Below, one piece after another: positions 1-5,223 of a DNA stretch of 5,823 nt. Position 1 is the stretch's first letter. The number at the start of each line of letters is the position of its first letter. The DNA is from Fimenecus sp051881355 (GTDB lineage: Bacteria > Bacillota > Clostridia > Oscillospirales > Acutalibacteraceae): assembly GCA_051881355.1 (NCBI GenBank), contig JBJEPS010000019.1:1-5823 (forward strand), in the 5' to 3' direction. The notes under the pieces are model-generated. The model was not told the DNA's origin. It saw only the letters and a list, made by a program, of their open reading frames with translations, and searched no databases. Both the position numbers and the translations under genes were made by a program.

Positions 1-112
1 AGGTCAAATTTACGATAACGAGGTCGCTATGCGTCCATATCTGAATTGACCTTTCTACAACTGACTTTTCGCTCATTCTATGGGCTTGTTTTGCTGTGTC
101 CTTTTTTATCTT
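1..112 (-). pseudogene. Possible frame-broken HTH-like reading frame, cut by left edge
   Basis: Read leftward, a frame stays open from about 112 to the window edge. It encodes a lysine-rich stretch followed by KDTAKQAHRMSEKSVVERSI. The pattern KDTA...(M)SEKSV.RSIQI resembles, from memory, the helix-turn-helix of ParB-like or replication-type DNA-binding proteins of Clostridia mobile elements. It has no start codon with a ribosome site of its own. The well-initiated short frame at 106-177 lies just upstream in another frame, and adding one base near 109-114 would fuse the two. A further shift after the SIQI residues would give another plausible tail (GRIATSLS). This suggests a decayed gene. 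It could also be chance: only 37 codons are visible and the family match is recollection, not a search. Confidence 0.25.
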
Positions 113-177
113 TCAACTTCTTCGGTTTTCACGCTAACCGTCCCCTGATTGCTCCCAGTCTTTTTGCTCTTTTTCAT
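106..177 (-). CDS. Short 23-residue leftward ORF with strong RBS, possibly a truncated gene
   Basis: An ATG at 177 (minus strand) opens a 23-codon frame that begins MKKSKKTGSNQG and ends at a TAA at 108-106. It is preceded by a very purine-rich ribosome site (GGGGAGAGGG, positions 190-181) and by a plausible promoter at 244-216, so initiation here looks genuine. The product is basic at its N-terminus and has no recognisable domain. Either it is a real small protein, or it is the 5' end of a longer gene whose frame was lost near the A-rich stretch at 102-113; the adjacent open frame to the left edge supports the second view. I do not recognise a function. Confidence 0.35.
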   Translation of the reverse strand: MKKSKKTGSNQGTVSVKTEEVER

Positions 178-180
178 TTC

Positions 181-190
181 CCTCTCCCCT
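181..190 (-). promoter_or_regulatory. Strong ribosome binding site for leftward short ORF
   Basis: On the minus strand the run GGGGAGAGGG lies just before the ATG at 177. The GGGGAG part sits about 7 bases from the start codon, close to the usual spacing, which makes this the best Shine-Dalgarno match in the left 400 bases. Confidence 0.5.
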
Positions 191-215
191 TTTAAAAATT
201 TCGCTGTATATTTTT

Positions 216-244
216 ACTATATATTGAAATGTGATAAAAATCAA
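216..244 (-). promoter_or_regulatory. Leftward promoter (-35 TTGATT, -10 TATAGT)
   Basis: On the minus strand, TTGATT at 244-239 (4 of 6 to consensus) and TATAGT at 221-216 (5 of 6) are separated by 17 bases. This predicts transcription starting near 209 and a leader of about 30 bases before the ATG at 177. The DNA just upstream (245-275) is extremely A+T-rich and could act as an UP element. The A+T background makes chance matches easier, so this is a moderate call supported by its fit with the ribosome site. Confidence 0.4.
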
Positions 245-400
245 CATTAATTAAAAATATTTTTAGTGAATTAACTGTTTTTCGATGACTCGTTAGATAA
301 AGATATTATTTTTTATTATAGAATAATTTTCTGTAGTGAACACGAAAAACATTTCTGCATTGTCGACGCTTGTGGAACCGCGAAATAGAAGGAATTGGGC
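245..400. other. A+T-rich non-coding gap
   Basis: I see no convincing gene on either strand in this stretch, which lies between the leftward promoter and the terminator of the AraC gene. It is markedly A+T-rich up to about 330 and includes a perfect 14-base palindrome at 252-265. Frames of 25 to 45 codons exist on both strands around 340-431 but have neither ribosome sites nor recognisable products. Confidence 0.5.
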
Positions 401-440
401 AAAAAATCAGCCTTAGATGAATTTGTCGCATCTAAAGCTG
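401..440 (-). terminator. Intrinsic terminator of the AraC-family regulator gene
   Basis: On the minus strand CAGCTTTAGATG (440-429) can pair with CATCTAAGGCTG (419-408) across a 9-base loop. This gives a 12-pair stem in RNA with a single G-U wobble. It is followed, after one A, by six T residues at 406-401, then GCCC. The U-tract lies only on the minus-strand side, so it terminates leftward transcription. It sits about 48 bases beyond the regulator's stop codon, the expected place. Confidence 0.8.
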
Positions 441-487
441 TTATAAATATGTTTTACATTTTTCCAACCATGTACATTACTACTACA

Positions 488-1294
488 TTATATATTCCAA
501 TCATTTGCCTTTCTGAATTTTTGTGGAGAAATGCCGAACTTATTTTTGAATTGTCGAATAAAATGATTGGGTTCTTTAAAGCCAACCATACTGCTGATTT
601 CGTTACTGCGGTAATCAGAATAGAGCAAGAGCTGCTGTGCGTGGTAGAGCCTTGTGTTTTTTAAATATTCCACAGGGGAATAGCCCGAATAGGCTTTGAA
701 CGACCTTGAAAGGTGCGGCAACGACACGCAAAACTTGTCGGCGATTTCCTGAATGCTGTCTATGTGCGCGTAATTTTCATCGATATAGGCTTGTATCTGC
801 ATCATACGCGAAGAAAAGTTTCGGTCGATTTTCTCCGTCCGATACATCATAATCAAGATGTTGTAAACACAGTTTTGAATATATCGACTGCCGAATACAG
901 CTTCTTGCCAAAGCTCGTCTTCTATGCTGTTCAGAAAAGCGCATATATTCGCAAAATCCGTTTCACTCGGTTTAACAATATGCGAAAAGCCCTGTGGTCT
1001 GCATTTCAGCATGGCAATCAGCCGCGGGGAAATATTTTGTTCTAACGGCTCCGCATTTAAGACCAGTACGCACCGTGCATAATCGTCGCTTTCACCTGTG
1101 ATTTTATGATGTTCAAAGGGATTCAGCAAAATAACGGCAGGCGCTGTGACCTTGTGCGGCACGCTGTCAATTTCCATTTGCACCGCGCCCTTAGATACGA
1201 AAATCAATTCATATCCGTTATGGAAATGCAGCTGCGCGGAATCGGCATTTTCGCTTTTGTTTTTCTTTTGAAAGGTGTTAATCAACATATCCAT
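488..1294 (-). CDS. AraC/XylS-family transcriptional regulator with N-terminal cupin domain
   Basis: This is a 268-residue one-component regulator. Residues about 20-85 form a cupin-like sensor barrel, with HFHNGYELIFVSKG at 23-36 as the typical AraC N-terminal signature and PFEHH at 59-63. The C-terminal 100 residues carry the two AraC helix-turn-helix units: IQEIADKFCVSLPHLSRSFK at 181-200, and NEISSMVGFKEPNHFIRQFK at 231-250 followed by the conserved FGISPQKFRK. The length is normal and both DNA-reading helices are intact. It is transcribed away from the four-gene oxidoreductase operon that starts 133 bases away, so it most likely activates that operon in response to a small molecule; many such regulators sense sugars, but the ligand is unknown. 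Translation is assumed to start at 1294; a second Met lies two codons inside, and neither has a good ribosome site. A terminator follows at 401-440. Confidence 0.93.
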   Translation of the reverse strand: MDMLINTFQKKNKSENADSAQLHFHNGYELIFVSKGAVQMEIDSVPHKVTAPAVILLNPFEHHKITGESDDYARCVLVLNAEPLEQNISPRLIAMLKCRPQGFSHIVKPSETDFANICAFLNSIEDELWQEAVFGSRYIQNCVYNILIMMYRTEKIDRNFSSRMMQIQAYIDENYAHIDSIQEIADKFCVSLPHLSRSFKAYSGYSPVEYLKNTRLYHAQQLLLYSDYRSNEISSMVGFKEPNHFIRQFKNKFGISPQKFRKANDWNI

Positions 1295-1299
1295 ACGGC

Positions 1300-1320
1300 A
1301 AATATAGCACGGCTATAGTT
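1300..1320. promoter_or_regulatory. Dyad over the regulator's promoter, candidate operator
   Basis: TATAGC (1303-1308) and GCTATA (1312-1317) form an inverted repeat around a 3-base centre. It extends outward to 8 of 9 matching positions per arm (1300-1308 and 1312-1320, one mismatch). It lies within 6 bases of the regulator start codon and covers both possible -10 boxes, so a protein bound here would block regulator expression. Autoregulation is an inference from position. Confidence 0.35.
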
Positions 1321-1341
1321 AAATTACAAGAAAAATATCAA
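1301..1341 (-). promoter_or_regulatory. Candidate promoter(s) of the AraC-family regulator
   Basis: Two weak leftward pairings are visible. TTGTAA (1329-1324) with TATATT (1306-1301), 17-base spacer, would start transcription almost at the ATG and give a leaderless message. TTGATA (1341-1336) with TATAGC (1317-1312), 18-base spacer, would leave a leader of about 11 bases. No Shine-Dalgarno sequence is visible before 1294, so either is compatible with a very short leader. I cannot choose between them. Confidence 0.3.
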
Positions 1342-1371
1342 AAAATGCATATAAATCGGCAGAAAATCCGC

Positions 1372-1399
1372 TTGCATACAGCAAAAAATACTGTATGAT
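1372..1399 (+). promoter_or_regulatory. Promoter of the oxidoreductase operon
   Basis: TATGAT at 1394-1399 matches the -10 consensus at 5 of 6 positions. A weak -35, TTGCAT (1372-1377, 3 of 6), lies 16 bases upstream. Transcription would start near 1406, giving a leader of only about 22-28 bases, too short for a riboswitch. A poor -35 is typical of a promoter that needs an activator, which fits the divergent AraC regulator. The predicted start also makes the upstream ATG at 1395 unusable. Confidence 0.45.
1375..1397. promoter_or_regulatory. Perfect 7-bp inverted repeat inside the operon promoter
   Basis: CATACAG (1375-1381) and CTGTATG (1391-1397) are exact inverted copies separated by the A-rich 9-base spacer CAAAAAATA. 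The arms overlap the -35 and -10 elements and lie 16 bases apart, about one and a half helical turns. This position suits a repressor operator or a regulator contact site. AraC proteins more often use direct repeats, so the binder could be a different factor. Confidence 0.45.
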
Positions 1400-1418
1400 T
1401 ACATTGAGAATATTATTT

Positions 1419-1423
1419 AGGTG
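1419..1423 (+). promoter_or_regulatory. RBS that sets the start of the OYE-family gene
   Basis: AGGTG at 1419-1423 is the only Shine-Dalgarno-like run near the 5' end of the gene. It is followed by three consecutive ATG codons at 1428, 1431 and 1434, at gaps of 4, 7 and 10 bases. The second and third have better spacing than the first; the difference is at most two residues. It rules against the upstream ATG at 1395. Confidence 0.5.
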
Positions 1424-1427
1424 TGGT

Positions 1428-2642
1428 ATGATGATGATACATGAGGCAATACAGATTCACAGCAAAACGGCGCACAATCGGGTTGTCTTTCAGCCGATGG
1501 AAGGGTGCGACGGCACAGCGGACGGCAATCTCGATGCACTGACCAAGCGGCGGTATATGCGCTTTGCCGTAAGCGGTGCGGGCATCATATGGTTTGAGGC
1601 AACCGCTGTTTGCCGAGACGGCAGAGCAAATCCAAGACAGCTTTATCTGACCGAAGAAAATGTTGATACATATAAAGCGCTTTTGCAAAATATGCGCGAC
1701 ACCGCTTTGCAAAAATTCGGCTATACACCGCTTATCATTTTGCAGGCCACACACAGCGGTCGGTACAGCAAACCGAACGGCGTACCCGAACCGATAATTG
1801 CGTATCGAAACGAAGTGTTTGAAAAGGGCAAAGAGAATTTGCCGTACCGCATCATCAGTGATGCGGAATGTGACGAATTACCCGCAAGGTTTGCCGAAAC
1901 GGCGCGCCTTGCCGCCGAGGCAGGCTTTGACGGCGTCGATGTGAAATGCTGTCATGGGTATTTGCTCAACGAATTTTTGAGTGCATACAGCAGAGCGGGC
2001 AAATACGGCGGAAGCTTTGAAAACCGAACACGGTTGTATTTTCGTTGTATAGACGCTGTCAAAAATACTTTGCCCGAGGATATGTTTGTGACAACCCGTC
2101 TCAGCGCATATGACGGCTTTCCCTACCCTTACGGGTTCGGCACTAGTGAAAATGCGGAAAAGGATTTAACGGAAACGAAAATAATTCTTGCAGAACTGCA
2201 AAAAAGAAATGTGGATCTTGTAAACATCACCATCGGGAACCCCTATTTACTTCCGCATATCAACCGCCCCTATACAGGCGGTCCCGAAAGCGGCGAAATC
2301 GGCGTGAAGCGCGTGACGGATATTACAGGAGAACTGCAAAAAGCGTTTCCTGCATTAAAACTGGTTTTGTCCGCCTTATCTTTTAAAGGTACCGAGGCTG
2401 TAAATTTTGCCGAAGCCTGCCTTGAAAACGGTACTTGTTCCTTGGTCGGATTCGGCAGAATAACTTTTGCCTATCCCGACTTTTACCGTGACTTTTCAGC
2501 ATACGGCAAGTTGGACGCAAACAAGGTGTGTGTAAAATGCGGAAATTGCAGTAAAATGATGCGTGCAGGCGGTGTTGCGGGCTGCCCCGTGCGGGACAAA
2601 GAAGTCTATTTACCTTTATTTCAAAAATATATAGGGAAATGA
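1428..2642 (+). CDS. Old-yellow-enzyme family NADH:flavin oxidoreductase with four-Cys motif
   Basis: This is a 404-residue FMN-dependent TIM-barrel oxidoreductase of the OYE superfamily (numbered from the ATG at 1428). Visible family marks are the N-terminal NRVVFQPMEGCDG (17-29), QATHSGR (106-112), HGYLLNEFLSAYSRAGKYGG (176-195) with FENRTR just after, and the phosphate-binding GFGR (341-344). Near the C-terminus C368, C371, C374 and C386 form a CxxCxxC-x11-C motif, like the [4Fe-4S] site of 2,4-dienoyl-CoA reductases but with one residue fewer between the second and third Cys. The FAD and NAD(P) domains that follow in dienoyl-CoA reductase, BaiCD/BaiH and daidzein reductase are absent. The His that normally sits three residues before the HGY histidine is Lys173. 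The motif pattern (PMEG.DGTADG, VK.CHGYL) recalls a little-studied subfamily found in catabolic loci. It probably reduces or oxidises a C=C bond next to a carbonyl; the substrate is unknown. It is first gene of the operon. Confidence 0.92.
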   Translation: MMMIHEAIQIHSKTAHNRVVFQPMEGCDGTADGNLDALTKRRYMRFAVSGAGIIWFEATAVCRDGRANPRQLYLTEENVDTYKALLQNMRDTALQKFGYTPLIILQATHSGRYSKPNGVPEPIIAYRNEVFEKGKENLPYRIISDAECDELPARFAETARLAAEAGFDGVDVKCCHGYLLNEFLSAYSRAGKYGGSFENRTRLYFRCIDAVKNTLPEDMFVTTRLSAYDGFPYPYGFGTSENAEKDLTETKIILAELQKRNVDLVNITIGNPYLLPHINRPYTGGPESGEIGVKRVTDITGELQKAFPALKLVLSALSFKGTEAVNFAEACLENGTCSLVGFGRITFAYPDFYRDFSAYGKLDANKVCVKCGNCSKMMRAGGVAGCPVRDKEVYLPLFQKYIGK

Positions 2643-2646
2643 TACA

Positions 2647-3390
2647 ATGAAAAAAACAGCAATAATTACGGGTTCCGGAAAAGGCATGGGCTTTGAAACG
2701 GCAAAGGTGCTTGAAAAAAGCGAATACAATGTTGTGCTGTGTGCAAGGCACAGCAACCAAGCGGTTGCGGATTTTGTAGGTCTGCACCCTGACACCGCTG
2801 TGTTTGTTGCGGCGGATATAAGCGTTGCAGCGGACAGAGACAGAATAATTGCAAAGGCTGTCGAGAAATTCGGCGGTGTTAATGTGCTTATCAACAACGC
2901 CGGAGTTGCGCCGCGCGAACGAAAGGATATGCTCTGCCTAACCGAAGCCGACTTTGATTATGTGATGGACATTAACCTGAAAGGCACCTATTTTATGACG
3001 CAGTCCGTTGCAAAACTCATGCAAAAACAGGGCGGCGGATATATCATCAATACAGGCTCCGTCAGTGCCGACACGGTATCGGTAAACCGCGCGGAATACT
3101 GTATTTCCAAAGCGGGTATCCATATGCTGACAAAAGCATTTGCCGTACGTTTGGCGCCCGAAAATATCAAGGTGTTTGAAATCAGACCGGGGATTATCGA
3201 TACGGATATGATTGCCGCTGTGAGAGAAAACTATGTCGCGCTTGCAAACGACGGACAAATCCCCACAGGCAGAATCGGAACTGTGACCGATTATGCAAAA
3301 GCGGTGCTGGCACTTTTAACCGGAAATCTTGACTACGCAACCGGCACGGTTATCGAATGCGGCGGTGGGATGCACATCAAAACGCTGTGA
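2647..3390 (+). CDS. Short-chain dehydrogenase/reductase (FabG-like SDR)
   Basis: This is a 247-residue classical SDR, complete and of normal length. It has the nucleotide-binding TGSGKGMG (8-15), NNAG (83-86), structural Asn110 (in DINLKG), catalytic Ser138 and the YCISK motif with Tyr151 and Lys155, then RPG (180-182). Arg34 after the second strand hints at NADP(H), by family rule only. It interconverts an alcohol and a ketone. It resembles enzymes annotated as 3-oxoacyl-ACP reductase, but no fatty-acid genes are nearby, so a catabolic role on the operon's substrate is more likely. It starts 4 bases after the OYE gene's stop, with AGGGA at 2633-2637 as ribosome site 9 bases ahead of the ATG, which indicates co-transcription and probably coupled translation. 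Confidence 0.93.
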   Translation: MKKTAIITGSGKGMGFETAKVLEKSEYNVVLCARHSNQAVADFVGLHPDTAVFVAADISVAADRDRIIAKAVEKFGGVNVLINNAGVAPRERKDMLCLTEADFDYVMDINLKGTYFMTQSVAKLMQKQGGGYIINTGSVSADTVSVNRAEYCISKAGIHMLTKAFAVRLAPENIKVFEIRPGIIDTDMIAAVRENYVALANDGQIPTGRIGTVTDYAKAVLALLTGNLDYATGTVIECGGGMHIKTL

Positions 3391-3402
3391 GGAGTTTTTA
3401 AA

Positions 3403-5223
3403 ATGCTTCAATTTCATACGGTGATTCTCGGCAGCGGCGCGGCAGGCTACGCCGCGGCGGACAGATTGCTTGCTTTCGGCGTTAAAGACATTGCTATGCT
3501 TACCTGTAACAGAACTGCCGGCACTTCGCGCAATGCGGGCAGTGACAAGCAGACCTATTATAAGATTTCCTGTACTGACGAGGACAGCCCTTTGCGCATG
3601 GCAGAAGCGCTGTCTTTCGGCGGCGGTATGCACAAGGATACGGCGTTCATTGAGGCGGCAAACAGTCTGCGTTGTTTTACACATCTTGCTGAATACGGCG
3701 TCCCCTTCCCCACCGATGCATACGGCAGATTTGTAGGATACCAGACCGACCACGACACTGCAAACAGGGGTACAAGCGCAGGTCCGCTGACCTCAAAATA
3801 TATGACGGAATGTTTGGAAAAGCGCGTACTGCATAACAAAAATTTCACCTTACTGGATGAAACAACGGCAATACGGATTGTAACTGAAACCAACCGCGCA
3901 GTAGGCGTAATCGCTCTGCAAAAAGACGGCAATTCCTATCGGCTTTTGCCGATACAGACGAAATATATCCTCGCGGCAACGGGCGGGGCGGCTTGTGCGT
4001 ATCAAAACACAGTATACCCCGACAGACAAACCGGCGCATTGGGACTGCTCAAAGACGCAGGCTGTAAATTCTGCAACCTGACGGAATGGCAGTACGGCAT
4101 TGCATCACTCGGTGTAAAATGGAATTTGTCGGGCAGTTACCAGCAAGTCATTCCCACCTATTATTCCGTGGATAAGCACGGCAGAAAAACGGAATTTTTA
4201 AAAGACAGTTTTGCAAACGCCGCGAAAATTTGCAACACGGTATTTTTAAAAGGCTATCAATGGCCCTTTGACAGTCAAAAAGTAAACGGCAGTTCCAAAA
4301 TCGACCTTGCCGTAAGCAAAGAAAAAGCAAAGGGCAACCGAGTGTATCTGGATTACCGCAAAAACCCCGATGGCTTTGATTTTGCAAGGCTCAGCAACAC
4401 TGCAAAACAGTATCTTTTGTCGGCGGGTGCTGTGGGGGAAACCCCTTTGGAACGGCTGAGCGCCCTCAACCCGCAGGCGATTGCATTTTTCAAAAGCAAA
4501 GGAATCGATTTGGAAAATGAGCCCCTCGAAATCGCCGTCTGCGCACAGCATATCAACGGCGGCGCAGATGTAGATATGCATTGGCAAACGAGCGTTGAAA
4601 ATCTGTTTGCCGTCGGCGAAACGGCGGGCACTTTCGGCTTGTACCGTCCGGGTGGCTCGGCGCTCAACAGCACGCAGGTCGGCGCGTTACGCGCGGCAGA
4701 ATATATTTCCGCAAACGAGGTTGCTTTTTCTGCCGAATGTATCATCAACACGGCTTTACAGGCGGAAACGGCCTATATTGCAAAATGCTTAATCAGCACA
4801 AATGATCAAACGGATTTTTCCGCCGATATGAGCAAATTTGCCGCAGAAAACCGAAATCTTGATAAAATATCCGATTTGAACGAAAAATTGCAAAAGCAAT
4901 GCGATTTGCGGTACTACCGTTTGGCAGAAAACACCTACAAAGCTGTGCAGGCTTTATACCGATACAGAGATACTGTGCAAACGCAATATGTCCTCTGTTC
5001 GGCGTTTTCGGAAATCTTACCGCAAACCGGCAGTCGCGGCGGCTATATCTGCACACAGAATGGAACGGAATTGAAAGAAAACGAATATTACCGCGATTTT
5101 GCGGTCGTGACAGAGAACGATAAAAGTGCGTTTGTACCGCTTCGGGATTTCCCCGATTTACAATACAGCTTTGAAAAAGAATGGAATCGGTTTAACCGAG
5201 AAAGAGGGATTACGCTTGACTGA
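3403..5223 (+). CDS. FAD-dependent oxidoreductase, fumarate reductase/aspartate oxidase-like flavoprotein
   Basis: This 606-residue protein has the full SdhA/FrdA/NadB architecture. A Rossmann FAD-binding GSGAAG (10-15) opens it. A second FAD-domain segment carries AATGG (191-195). The capping domain covers roughly 235-380. The active-site-like HINGG is at 383-387, followed by GETAGTFGLYRPGGSALNST (405-424), with Arg415 in the position of the substrate-binding Arg of the family. A helical C-terminal domain contains GSRGG (543-547), matching the SRG motif of SdhA. There is no signal peptide, so it should be cytoplasmic. The covalent-FAD histidine of SdhA is not apparent in the RTAGTSRNAG segment, which suggests non-covalent FAD as in NadB. 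No iron-sulfur or membrane anchor subunit gene is adjacent. Likely chemistry is reduction or formation of a C=C bond beside a carboxylate or carbonyl; the substrate is unknown. AGGAG at 3390-3394 overlaps the SDR stop codon, 8 bases before the ATG. Confidence 0.9.
   Translation: MLQFHTVILGSGAAGYAAADRLLAFGVKDIAMLTCNRTAGTSRNAGSDKQTYYKISCTDEDSPLRMAEALSFGGGMHKDTAFIEAANSLRCFTHLAEYGVPFPTDAYGRFVGYQTDHDTANRGTSAGPLTSKYMTECLEKRVLHNKNFTLLDETTAIRIVTETNRAVGVIALQKDGNSYRLLPIQTKYILAATGGAACAYQNTVYPDRQTGALGLLKDAGCKFCNLTEWQYGIASLGVKWNLSGSYQQVIPTYYSVDKHGRKTEFLKDSFANAAKICNTVFLKGYQWPFDSQKVNGSSKIDLAVSKEKAKGNRVYLDYRKNPDGFDFARLSNTAKQYLLSAGAVGETPLERLSALNPQAIAFFKSKGIDLENEPLEIAVCAQHINGGADVDMHWQTSVENLFAVGETAGTFGLYRPGGSALNSTQVGALRAAEYISANEVAFSAECIINTALQAETAYIAKCLISTNDQTDFSADMSKFAAENRNLDKISDLNEKLQKQCDLRYYRLAENTYKAVQALYRYRDTVQTQYVLCSAFSEILPQTGSRGGYICTQNGTELKENEYYRDFAVVTENDKSAFVPLRDFPDLQYSFEKEWNRFNRERGITLD
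5204..5209 (+). promoter_or_regulatory. RBS fixing a TTG start for the 2-hydroxyacid dehydrogenase
   Basis: GAGGGA lies 6 bases before the TTG at 5216, inside the end of the flavoprotein gene. The first in-frame ATG would be about 64 codons further on and would remove the N-terminal part of the protein fold, so the TTG is by far the better start. Confidence 0.65.

Noticed and set aside
1..52. AGGTCAA (1-7) and TTGACCT (46-52) as a hairpin or element end
   Set aside because: The arms are only 7 bases with a 38-base loop, the left arm is at the window edge, and no other mobile-element feature supports it.
395..664. Open frame of 89 codons on the plus strand starting at a TTG
   Set aside because: It runs across the terminator hairpin and then antisense to the C-terminal coding part of the AraC gene. 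Its start has no properly spaced ribosome site and the product has no family features.
713..1318. Plus-strand open frames at 713-1045 and 1106-1318
   Set aside because: They are antisense to the well-supported AraC regulator and have no ribosome sites or recognisable motifs.
1395..1427. Upstream ATG at 1395 as start of the OYE gene (11 extra residues)
   Set aside because: It lies inside the predicted -10 box, upstream of the expected transcription start, and has no ribosome site. The extra residues are not typical of the family N-terminus.
1295..1427. Riboswitch or catabolite-repression (cre) site in the divergent region
   Set aside because: The predicted leaders are under 30 bases and I found no match to the cre consensus pattern.
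3361..3660. Similar GGGMH-containing stretches at the end of the SDR gene and near the start of the flavoprotein gene
   Set aside because: The DNA similarity is short and imperfect and the protein contexts are unrelated, so this is coincidence rather than a repeat.
2383..5056. Several minus-strand open frames of 60-145 codons across the operon
   Set aside because: Each is a shadow of a clearly conserved plus-strand enzyme, with Cys/Arg/Phe-rich composition typical of antisense translation.
1428..5223. Direct assignment as an equol or bile-acid (bai) cluster
   Set aside because: The OYE protein is about 400 residues without the FAD/NAD(P) domains of daidzein reductase or BaiCD/BaiH, and the motifs differ. 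Only the combination of families is similar.
3403..5223. Flavoprotein as L-aspartate oxidase (nadB) for NAD synthesis
   Set aside because: No nadA or nadC is adjacent, and the operon is made of catabolic-type dehydrogenases. The motif resemblance is at superfamily level.
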